5,253 nucleotides of DNA from an uncultured bacterium (lineage in GTDB: Bacteria; Actinomycetota; Coriobacteriia; Coriobacteriales; Coriobacteriaceae). Made by a program: the position numbers and the translations under genes. The notes under the pieces are model-generated. The model worked only from the letters and a program-made list of their open reading frames with translations, made no database searches and was not told the DNA's origin. Positions 1 through 5,071 of this stretch are shown one piece after another; within the stretch, counting starts at the first letter, position 1, and each line of letters starts with the position of its first letter. The stretch spans positions 1 through 5,253 of the forward strand of contig CAJMPM010000123.1 in the NCBI GenBank assembly GCA_905215225.1, written 5' to 3'.

Positions 1-1
1 T

Positions 2-85
2 GGCCCTGCCCCGGGCGGGTGGCTTGCCGCGGCTATGCTCGCTTTCCCCCCTCCCCGTTTCTTGCCAACCCGCCCGGAGCAGGCC
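2..85. repeat. long GC-rich imperfect inverted repeat downstream of xfp
   Basis: The arm at about 2-23 pairs with the arm at about 64-85. It forms roughly 20 base pairs with one mismatch and a one-base bulge on each side, and the core CCGGGCGGGT / ACCCGCCCGG is nearly perfect. The 40-base interval between the arms contains a small GCCGCGGC palindrome (26-33) and a C-rich tract (46-56, G-rich on the minus strand). The structure begins about 23 bases after the xfp stop codon, so in the xfp transcript it would be a 3' hairpin. It may act as a transcription terminator or an mRNA 3' stabiliser. The sequence that would show a U-tract lies outside the window, so this is not established. A dispersed intergenic repeat is the alternative. 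Confidence 0.5.
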
Positions 86-108
86 CCAGCGCGAGACCGT
101 CCCGGATG

Positions 109-2625
109 CTATTCGTTGTCGCCGGCAGTTAGCTGCGTTGCGGAGAGCGCGCCGTCGGCAGCGGTTGCGGCTGCGGCGTCGGGCCAGACCCAGTCGGTAA
201 AGGCCGGATGATCGAAGCCCTCGTCGCACGCGAACTCAAAGGCCTCGGTGCGGAAAGCCTCCCACTTATCAATCTGCTCGGCAAACTTATCGGCGTCGAC
301 CATGCGCAGCACGTCGGCGGCCAGGGCCCAGCGGTCCATGTTGTTCAGGCGCAGCATGTCGAACGGCGTGGTCGTGGAGCCCTTCTCCTCGTAGCCGTGG
401 ACGCGGAAGGCATCGTGGCCGGGGCGGTTCCAGATCAGACGGCGAATCGTGCCGGCGTAGGCGTGGAATGCGAAGAGCACGGGCATCTCACAGCGGCCAA
501 CCAGCTCGGCCCAGCGCTCATCGCTGATGGCTTGGTCGTTCTCGCAGACGTTCTGAATCTTGAGCAGGTCGACCACGTTGACGAACCACACCTTAATGCC
601 CAGCTCGCGCAGCATGTCGGTTGCAGCCAAAGCCTCGAGCGTCGGTACGTCACCACAGGTGGCGACCACGACGTCGGCCTCGGCGAGCGAGTCGGCAGTC
701 GCTGCCCACTCCCAAGTCGCGACGCCCTCGGCGAGCTCGTCGACCGGCTGGAAAGTGGGGGCGGGCGGCTTGCCACAGAAGATGGCGTTGACGCAGTCGG
801 TGGACTGGTAGACGCGCTCGGCAACGGCAAGGGCCATGTTGGCGTCGGCCGGATAGTAGGCATTCACGATATGCGTGTCGTTGGCCTTGTTGAGCAGCAG
901 GTCGATAAAGCCGGGGTCCTGGTGCGAGAAGCCGTTGTGGTCCTGACGCCAGACATGGCTCGACAGCAAAATGTTGAGACCGCTAATGGGAGCACGCCAC
1001 GGAATCTCGCGCTTGGTGGCCTCGAGCCACTTGCAGTGCTGGTTGACCATGGAATCGACCACGTGGACAAAGCTCTCGTAGGAGCTCCACACACCCGAGC
1101 GACCGGTAAGCACGTAGGCCTCGAGGAAGCCCTCGCACTGGTGCTCGGACAGCTGCTCGACGACCTTACCGGAACCGGCCAGCAGCTCGTCGTTGGCATC
1201 GTCCTCGTAGAAGCCGGCATCCCACTGCTTCTTGGTCACCTTGTAGGCAGCCTGCAGGCGGTTGGATGCGGTCTCGTCGGGACCGAAGATGCGGAAATCG
1301 TCCATGTTCTTGGCCAGAACGTCGGCAGTGTACTCGCCAAAGACGCGGGCGGCCTCGGTGGACCCCCAGCCGTGGCCCTTGCTTGCGACGGGGATCTCGT
1401 GGGCATGAATATCGGGGAGTTCAAGCTCGCGGCGCACCTTGCCGCCGTTTGCATTGGGGTTGGCGCCGATGCGCAGCTCGCCGGTCGGCATAAAGGCCGT
1501 CACCTCGGGACGCACCTGGCCCTCGGGCGTAAAGAGCTCCTCGGGCTTGTAGGAGCGCAGCCACTCGCGCAGCACACGGAAGTGCTCGTGGGTGTCCTTG
1601 GCACTCGCCAGCGGCACCTGATGGGCGCGCCAGGAGTCCTCGGTCTTCTTGCCATCAATCTGCTTGGGGCAGGTCCAACCCTTGGGCGTACGGAACACGA
1701 TCATGGGGTAGGCCGGACGGACCACGGTCTCGCCCGCCGCGGCCTGGGCCATAGCGGTGGCCTTGATGTCGCAGATCTCATCGAAGACCTGCTCAAACAG
1801 CGCGGCAAAACGCGCGTGAATGCTTGCGTGGCTCTCGTCGTCAAAGCCCGCGACAAAGAAGTGCGGCTTATAGCCCATGCCCTCAAAGAACTTGGTGAGC
1901 TCTTCGTCGGACACGCGGGCGAGGATGGTGGGGTTGGCAATCTTATAGCCGTTGAGGTGCAGGATCGGCAGGACAATACCATCGGTTGCCGGGTTCACGA
2001 GTTTGTTGGACTGCCAAGAGGTCGCAAGCGGACCGGTCTCGGACTCGCCGTCGCCCACCACAGCCACGGCCAGCAGGCTCGGGTTGTCCATGACGGCACC
2101 GTAGGCGTGGCTGAGCGTGTAGCCGAGCTCGCCGCCCTCGTGGATAGAGCCAGGCGTCTCGGGCGCAAAGTGGCTCGGGATGCCACCGGGGTAGGAGAAC
2201 TGGCGTAAGTACTTCTGCAGGCCGGCCTCGTCATTGGTGATGTCGGGGCGGATCTCACGGTAGGTGCCATCGAGCAGCGACTGGGCGGTGCCGGCAGGAC
2301 CACCGTGGCCCGGGCCCATCAAGAAAATGGCATTCTGGTTGTGGTCGGCAATAAGGCGGTTGACGTGGCCGAACAGGAAGTTGATGCCAGGCGTGGTGCC
2401 CCAGTGACCGACCAGGCGGTGCTTAACGTCCGGGCGACCAAAGTCGCGCACCTCACCGGTTTTCTCATCGACAAAGTCGGTGCGCATCAACGGGTTAGAG
2501 CGAAGGTAGATCTGACCGACGGACAGATAGTTCGATGCGCGCCAATACAGGTCGACGCCCTCGAGCTCGGAAGCCGGTACCTCGTGGTCCAGCTTTTGCC
2601 ATGGCGTTCCCAGAGTTTTAGCCAT
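109..2625 (-). CDS. xfp: xylulose-5-phosphate/fructose-6-phosphate phosphoketolase
   Basis: This cytosolic thiamine-diphosphate enzyme cleaves xylulose 5-phosphate (and usually fructose 6-phosphate) with phosphate, giving acetyl-phosphate plus glyceraldehyde 3-phosphate (or erythrose 4-phosphate). It is the key step of the bifid and heterolactic phosphoketolase pathways. The 838 residues are full length; bifidobacterial enzymes are about 825. Visible family motifs are GHWGTTPG (73-80), GPGHGGP (104-110), the signature EGGELGY (163-169), the thiamine-diphosphate/Mg motif GDGE (191-194) followed by LNGYKIANP (224-232), GPDETASNRL (448-457), EHQCEGFLEAY (494-504) with E498 as the likely catalytic glutamate, and SSHVWRQDHNGFSHQDPG (555-572). 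The order matches the N-terminal, central and C-terminal phosphoketolase domains. The C-terminal TAGDNE also resembles bifidobacterial Xfp. The start is well fixed: an in-frame TAA lies two codons upstream and AAGGGA sits 8 bases before the ATG. Substrate preference (Xu5P only or dual) cannot be read from sequence by eye. Confidence 0.97.
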   Translation of the reverse strand: MAKTLGTPWQKLDHEVPASELEGVDLYWRASNYLSVGQIYLRSNPLMRTDFVDEKTGEVRDFGRPDVKHRLVGHWGTTPGINFLFGHVNRLIADHNQNAIFLMGPGHGGPAGTAQSLLDGTYREIRPDITNDEAGLQKYLRQFSYPGGIPSHFAPETPGSIHEGGELGYTLSHAYGAVMDNPSLLAVAVVGDGESETGPLATSWQSNKLVNPATDGIVLPILHLNGYKIANPTILARVSDEELTKFFEGMGYKPHFFVAGFDDESHASIHARFAALFEQVFDEICDIKATAMAQAAAGETVVRPAYPMIVFRTPKGWTCPKQIDGKKTEDSWRAHQVPLASAKDTHEHFRVLREWLRSYKPEELFTPEGQVRPEVTAFMPTGELRIGANPNANGGKVRRELELPDIHAHEIPVASKGHGWGSTEAARVFGEYTADVLAKNMDDFRIFGPDETASNRLQAAYKVTKKQWDAGFYEDDANDELLAGSGKVVEQLSEHQCEGFLEAYVLTGRSGVWSSYESFVHVVDSMVNQHCKWLEATKREIPWRAPISGLNILLSSHVWRQDHNGFSHQDPGFIDLLLNKANDTHIVNAYYPADANMALAVAERVYQSTDCVNAIFCGKPPAPTFQPVDELAEGVATWEWAATADSLAEADVVVATCGDVPTLEALAATDMLRELGIKVWFVNVVDLLKIQNVCENDQAISDERWAELVGRCEMPVLFAFHAYAGTIRRLIWNRPGHDAFRVHGYEEKGSTTTPFDMLRLNNMDRWALAADVLRMVDADKFAEQIDKWEAFRTEAFEFACDEGFDHPAFTDWVWPDAAAATAADGALSATQLTAGDNE

Positions 2626-2647
2626 TGTTTATGTCCCTTCGCTGCAT
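2618..2647 (-). CDS. possible nine-codon leader ORF overlapping the xfp start
   Basis: On the minus strand an ATG at 2647 opens a short frame encoding MQRRDINNG and stopping at TAA (2620-2618). It is preceded by a strong Shine-Dalgarno sequence, GGAGGG (2658-2653), with 5-base spacing. That is a better ribosome site than the one for xfp itself. The frame is +1 relative to xfp, covers the xfp Shine-Dalgarno and ends just inside the xfp coding region, so the two share the string ATGGCTAA. This layout would allow translational coupling or regulation. The peptide has no run of regulatory codons typical of amino-acid attenuators. Chance cannot be excluded: one ATG near a purine-rich stretch is a low bar. 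Confidence 0.3.
   Translation of the reverse strand: MQRRDINNG
2634..2639 (-). promoter_or_regulatory. xfp ribosome binding site
   Basis: AAGGGA lies 8 bases before the xfp ATG on the minus strand. It falls inside codons 3-5 of the possible leader ORF at 2647-2618, so ribosomes translating the leader would occupy it. It is a moderate match, weaker than the GGAGGG in front of the leader ATG. Confidence 0.6.
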
Positions 2648-2683
2648 GGTCACCCTCCGATATGGCAACCTTTCGTTGGGATA

Positions 2684-2689
2684 AGTATA
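2684..2689 (-). promoter_or_regulatory. candidate proximal -10 element for xfp
   Basis: TATACT on the minus strand is a good -10 hexamer (5 of 6 to TATAAT) about 60 bases before the xfp start. No convincing -35 hexamer is found at 16-18 bases; the best is TACTGA (2712-2707), which is poor. Its upstream spacer is filled by operator-like palindrome 1 (2692-2709), the arrangement expected of a repressible promoter. This is inferred from sequence only. Confidence 0.4.
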
Positions 2690-2691
2690 TT

Positions 2692-2709
2692 TGCTAAAAC
2701 GTTTTATCA
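2692..2709. promoter_or_regulatory. operator-like palindrome 1 (LacI-family type)
   Basis: TGCTAAAACGTTTTATCA is an 18-bp palindrome that differs from its own reverse complement at only one base pair, and it is centred on a CG step. LacI/GalR-family repressors typically bind such sites, with a hinge-helix leucine inserting at the central CG. It lies in the xfp promoter region directly downstream of a LacI-family gene, so that repressor is the obvious candidate ligand. The assignment of repressor to site is inference. Confidence 0.72.
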
Positions 2710-2712
2710 GTA

Positions 2713-2730
2713 TGAAAAAACGTTTTATCA
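2713..2730. promoter_or_regulatory. operator-like palindrome 2 (LacI-family type)
   Basis: TGAAAAAACGTTTTATCA is a second CG-centred palindrome that matches site 1 at 16 of 18 positions in the same orientation. The two centres are exactly 21 bp apart, two turns of B-DNA, which places both sites on the same face of the helix. That geometry would favour side-by-side or cooperative repressor binding. It also overlaps the -10 region and predicted start of the candidate distal xfp promoter. Confidence 0.7.
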
Positions 2731-2755
2731 TTCCGGTTCGCCATTAGCCTGACAA
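2727..2755 (-). promoter_or_regulatory. candidate distal promoter for xfp
   Basis: On the minus strand, TTGTCA (2755-2750; 5 of 6 to TTGACA) is followed after 17 bases by AATGAT (2732-2727; 4 of 6 to TATAAT). Transcription would begin near 2720, within operator-like palindrome 2 and with palindrome 1 about 20 bases downstream. Repressor bound there would block initiation. The untranslated leader would be about 95 bases and would include the short upstream ORF. It competes with the proximal TATACT element as the real xfp promoter. Confidence 0.4.
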
Positions 2756-2819
2756 AACCAGACATTGACCTGCGACATTATTTGTCACAAGTTCTTCATA
2801 TTCCTGATATACAAATCGA

Positions 2820-2831
2820 TAAACGCGTTTA
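2820..2831. promoter_or_regulatory. third CG-centred palindrome overlapping the repressor stop codon
   Basis: TAAACGCGTTTA is a perfect 12-bp palindrome centred on CG. It includes the TAA stop codon of the LacI-family gene. Its core resembles the two xfp-promoter palindromes (TAAAACGTTTTA) but differs in the inner four bases and lacks their outer TG...CA. Its centre is 104 bp and 125 bp from theirs, close to whole numbers of helical turns. It may be an auxiliary operator for looping, or chance. Confidence 0.35.
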
Positions 2832-3857
2832 GTTGTGTTTTGTAACCTTGAGCACGCTGCCCTTAACGATAAGCGCCGGCTCCAAAACGACCTCTTCGGC
2901 ACGCCTACCGCCCCTACCGGCAAGACGCTTGGACATGCAGCCAAAAGCATGCTCCGCAAGAACACCAGGATCCTGCTCGATCGCGGTCAGCGCCGGCTCA
3001 AAGAGAACGTCGGCCGCCGAGTTGTCATAGCTTACGACCGAGATATCGCCCGGGATGCTCTTACCCATCTCGTGCAAGCGCTTGAGCAGACCGAGGGCAA
3101 TGTTATCCGAGCTTGCGAACACGGCGGTGGCGTCAGTTGCGAGCACCGCCTCCGACGCCTCGTATGCGCTCGGAATGTAGTACTCGCTCTCAAACTCCAA
3201 ACGTGCGTCGATAGGCAGGCCAACCTCGCGCAGCGCGCGCTCATAGCCGGCAAGTCGCTTACGCCCCGTATTGGAACGGCGCGCGTTAACCAAGCAGGCA
3301 ATACGGCGGTGGCCTTGCTCGATCAGATAGCGGGTGGCCATGTAGCCGCCCATCTCGTGGTCGAACATCACCTTGTCGCACTCGAGCCCCTCAATGGCAC
3401 GGTCGACCATTACCGCCGGAATGGGCAGATGGCTGACTTCTTCGCGCAGGGCGCGGTCGTCGGAGAACTCGTCGCCCACGACCAGGAAGACGCCATCAAC
3501 GCCGCGCGTCACCAGCTGGCGCAGCAGCTCCAGATCGTCATCGGCGCTTCCACCCGAGCTGGTAATGAAGAGCGCATAGCCATCCTCGCGGCAGCGCTTT
3601 TCCAGGCTACCGGCGAGCGAGGCAAAAAAGCGGCTCTCGATGTTAGGGACGATAAGGCCCAGCGTGCGCGACTCGCGCATGACCAGGCTGCGCGCGATCT
3701 GGTTAGGGACATAGTGGTTGCGCGCCGCGACCTCCTTGATGAGCTTGCGGTTTTCTTCCGAGATGCGGCAGGGCCGATTATTGAGAACAAGCGAGACCGA
3801 CGAGGGGGAAAGCCCCACCTCCTGGGCAATCTGCTTGAGAGTAACTTTGTTACCCAT
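2829..3857 (-). CDS. LacI/GalR-family transcriptional repressor
   Basis: This is a predicted DNA-binding repressor of 342 residues, the usual family length. The N-terminal helix-turn-helix spans about residues 5-25 (TLKQIAQEVGLSPSSVSLVL). The hinge helix PNQIARSLV (51-59) carries the conserved leucine L58 that inserts into the operator centre. The rest is a periplasmic-binding-protein-like effector domain (about 64-335), with the typical LGLIVPNI (66-73), VDR (151-153), SSDNIALG (249-256) and IPGDISVVSYDN (268-279). The effector is likely a sugar or phosphosugar, but I cannot name it. Positions equivalent to the LacI specificity residues Tyr17/Gln18/Arg22 appear to be P18/S19/L23. The open frame continues far upstream without a stop; the ATG at 3857 is chosen because it begins the HTH domain and follows GGAAGGAG by 4 bases. 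The gene lies 203 bp upstream of xfp on the same strand with operator-like sites between, so xfp is the probable target. No terminator is evident after it, so read-through into xfp is possible. Confidence 0.92.
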   Translation of the reverse strand: MGNKVTLKQIAQEVGLSPSSVSLVLNNRPCRISEENRKLIKEVAARNHYVPNQIARSLVMRESRTLGLIVPNIESRFFASLAGSLEKRCREDGYALFITSSGGSADDDLELLRQLVTRGVDGVFLVVGDEFSDDRALREEVSHLPIPAVMVDRAIEGLECDKVMFDHEMGGYMATRYLIEQGHRRIACLVNARRSNTGRKRLAGYERALREVGLPIDARLEFESEYYIPSAYEASEAVLATDATAVFASSDNIALGLLKRLHEMGKSIPGDISVVSYDNSAADVLFEPALTAIEQDPGVLAEHAFGCMSKRLAGRGGRRAEEVVLEPALIVKGSVLKVTKHN

Positions 3858-3861
3858 CTCG

Positions 3862-3869
3862 CTCCTTCC
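3862..3869 (-). promoter_or_regulatory. ribosome binding site deciding the repressor start
   Basis: GGAAGGAG on the minus strand lies 4 bases before the ATG at 3857. It is a strong Shine-Dalgarno match. It supports this start over any of the longer in-frame starts that run antisense into murB. Confidence 0.75.
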
Positions 3870-3892
3870 GAGTATTCGCGCAATCTCTTGAA

Positions 3893-3898
3893 AGTATA
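3893..3898 (-). promoter_or_regulatory. candidate -10 element for the repressor gene
   Basis: TATACT on the minus strand lies about 36 bases before the repressor ATG, identical to the hexamer proposed for xfp. The base run 17 positions upstream, CATCGA, is a poor -35. Transcription would begin near 3886, giving a leader of about 30 bases. No better candidate appears in the gap. Confidence 0.4.
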
Positions 3899-3919
3899 GC
3901 GACCGTCCCTCTACCTCGA

Positions 3920-3936
3920 TGATAAACACTTTACCA
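3920..3936. promoter_or_regulatory. degenerate operator-like palindrome in the repressor promoter
   Basis: TGATAAACACTTTACCA has arms TGATAAA and TTTACCA that pair at 6 of 7 positions. They closely match the arms of the xfp-promoter sites (TGATAAA / TTTAGCA on the minus strand). The central spacer is 3 bases rather than 4 and lacks the CG step. It lies just upstream of or over the repressor -35 region, where an autoregulatory site would be expected. A further half-site-like GTTTTATC occurs at 3952-3959. The altered spacing makes this weaker than the xfp sites. Confidence 0.3.
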
Positions 3937-3991
3937 ATCCGGTAGACGGCTGTTTTATCGCCGCCAGCGCACCAAATCCGTCCGGGTGGGG

Positions 3992-3997
3992 TATATT
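3992..3997 (+). promoter_or_regulatory. candidate -10 element for murB
   Basis: TATATT (5 of 6 to TATAAT) lies 43 bases before the murB ATG, but no recognisable -35 precedes it at normal spacing. It is followed by a perfect 10-bp palindrome, CAATCGATTG (3999-4008), which covers the predicted start of transcription. If the alternative TTG at 3996 were the true murB start, this element could not serve. Confidence 0.3.
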
Positions 3998-4040
3998 GCA
4001 ATCGATTGATGACAACGACCACCAAAAGGCGGATATTCGT

Positions 4041-5003
4041 ATGCACGAGAACGACTTTTTTAACGAGGACCTGCTGTGCGCGCTTGCTGGCGTTGCCGGC
4101 GAGGACAACGTGCTGATGAGCGAGCCCATGCGCGAGCACACCACGTTTAAGATCGGCGGCCCGGCCGACGTCTTTGTCACGCCCGATACCGAGCAGGGCC
4201 TCGTCGCCACGCTCGACACCTGTTATCGCTGCGACCTGCCGCTCACCATCGTGGGCAACGGCTCCGACCTGCTCGTCGGCGACAAGGGTATCCGCGGCGT
4301 TGTCGTGGCGCTGAGCAAGGGCCTCTCCGACATTACGGTCGACGGCACGCATGTCACGGCGGCAGCCGGTGCCTTGCTTTCCGATGTCGCCGCGGCGGCA
4401 GCCGAGGCCGGCCTTACCGGCATGGAGCCCATCTCGGGCATCCCCGGATCGGTCGGCGGCGCCTGCTACATGAACGCCGGTGCCTACGGCGTCTGCATGG
4501 CCGATGTGCTGGAGTCCGTGCGCGTCTACAAACCCGCTCGCCAGCTCGACGACGGCACCCGCGGCAGCGGCAACATCATCGAGTTCGATGTCGACGAGCT
4601 CAACCTGGGCTATCGCAAGAGCCGCATCGCCGACGACGGCTTTACCGTGCTTTCGGCCACCTTCAATCTCGCCCCGGGCAACGCCGCGATGATCAAAGCC
4701 GACATGGACGACTACCGCCAGCGCCGCGAGGACAAGCAGCCACTCGACATGCCGAGCGCCGGCTCCACCTTCAAGCGCCCCGAGGGCTACTTTGCCGGCA
4801 AGCTCATCATGGATGCCGGACTGCGCGGCCATGCTGTCGGCGGCGCGCAGGTAAGCGAAAAGCACTGCGGCTTTATCGTCAACGCCGACCACGCCACCGC
4901 CGCCGACGTCGACGAACTCATCCGCCACATCCAGGCAACCGTCAAGGACCAATTCGGAGTAGACCTACAACCCGAAGTCCACCGAGTAGGCGAATTTTTA
5001 TAG
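4041..5003 (+). CDS. murB: UDP-N-acetylenolpyruvoylglucosamine reductase
   Basis: This cytosolic FAD enzyme uses NADPH to reduce UDP-GlcNAc-enolpyruvate to UDP-N-acetylmuramate, the second committed step of peptidoglycan precursor synthesis. The product from this start is 320 residues, normal for the family. Visible motifs are TTFKIGGPAD (34-43), the FAD-binding GNGSDLLV (72-79), PISGIPGSVGGA (130-141) with NAGAYG (145-150), YRKSR (191-195) and AGSTFKRP (240-247) with S242 as the likely proton donor. Near the end, LQPEV (309-313) carries E312, the expected second catalytic acid. The overall pattern fits type II MurB. The ATG at 4041 follows AAGGCGG by 8 bases. A TTG at 3996 would add 15 residues of low conservation value and has only a GGGG run before it, so ATG is preferred. 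It is divergent from the repressor gene, appears monocistronic, and ends at a strong terminator. Confidence 0.96.
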   Translation: MHENDFFNEDLLCALAGVAGEDNVLMSEPMREHTTFKIGGPADVFVTPDTEQGLVATLDTCYRCDLPLTIVGNGSDLLVGDKGIRGVVVALSKGLSDITVDGTHVTAAAGALLSDVAAAAAEAGLTGMEPISGIPGSVGGACYMNAGAYGVCMADVLESVRVYKPARQLDDGTRGSGNIIEFDVDELNLGYRKSRIADDGFTVLSATFNLAPGNAAMIKADMDDYRQRREDKQPLDMPSAGSTFKRPEGYFAGKLIMDAGLRGHAVGGAQVSEKHCGFIVNADHATAADVDELIRHIQATVKDQFGVDLQPEVHRVGEFL

Positions 5004-5032
5004 CCCGCTCGCCGCGGTCCACTTTAATTAAT

Positions 5033-5068
5033 AACGGGACAAGTGATGTAGCTCACTTGTCCCGTTTT
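5033..5068 (+). terminator. intrinsic terminator after murB
   Basis: A perfect 14-bp stem, AACGGGACAAGTGA (5033-5046) and TCACTTGTCCCGTT (5053-5066), closes a 6-base loop. TTTT (5065-5068) overlaps the stem base, with CATTTATTT beyond. It begins 30 bases after the murB stop. The minus-strand gene ending at 5072 enters the same hairpin only 5 bases after its stop codon. On that strand the stem is followed by ATTAATTAAAG, which is A/T-rich but not a U-tract, so termination in that direction may be weaker. Confidence 0.88.
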
Positions 5069-5071
5069 CAT

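Noticed and set aside
208..2208. A 666-codon open frame on the plus strand opposite xfp
   Set aside because: It lies wholly antisense to a gene with unmistakable phosphoketolase motifs. Its product is low-complexity (rich in V, G, L, A) with no recognisable domain. Long antisense frames are expected from GC-rich codon bias.
2305..2697. A 130-codon plus-strand frame over the xfp start and promoter
   Set aside because: It is antisense to the conserved N terminus of Xfp and crosses the operator region. No ribosome site or homology is evident.
2744..2965. A 73-codon minus-strand frame across the end of the repressor gene and the xfp gap
   Set aside because: It overlaps the repressor C terminus out of frame, runs through the regulatory gap and has no recognisable content.
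2835..3899. A 354-codon plus-strand frame opposite the repressor gene
   Set aside because: It is a shadow of the LacI-family gene on the other strand, with no domain and no credible ribosome site or promoter.
3996..4040. An alternative TTG start adding 15 residues to MurB
   Set aside because: The ATG at 4041 has a better-placed Shine-Dalgarno sequence, and the extra residues precede the conserved part of the family. The TTG also overlaps the only reasonable -10 element. It is not formally excluded.
3858..4952. Upstream extension of the repressor frame through the antisense strand of murB
   Set aside because: The frame stays open but is not family-like. The HTH domain begins right after the ATG at 3857, which has a strong ribosome site, and the extension would overlap murB almost entirely.
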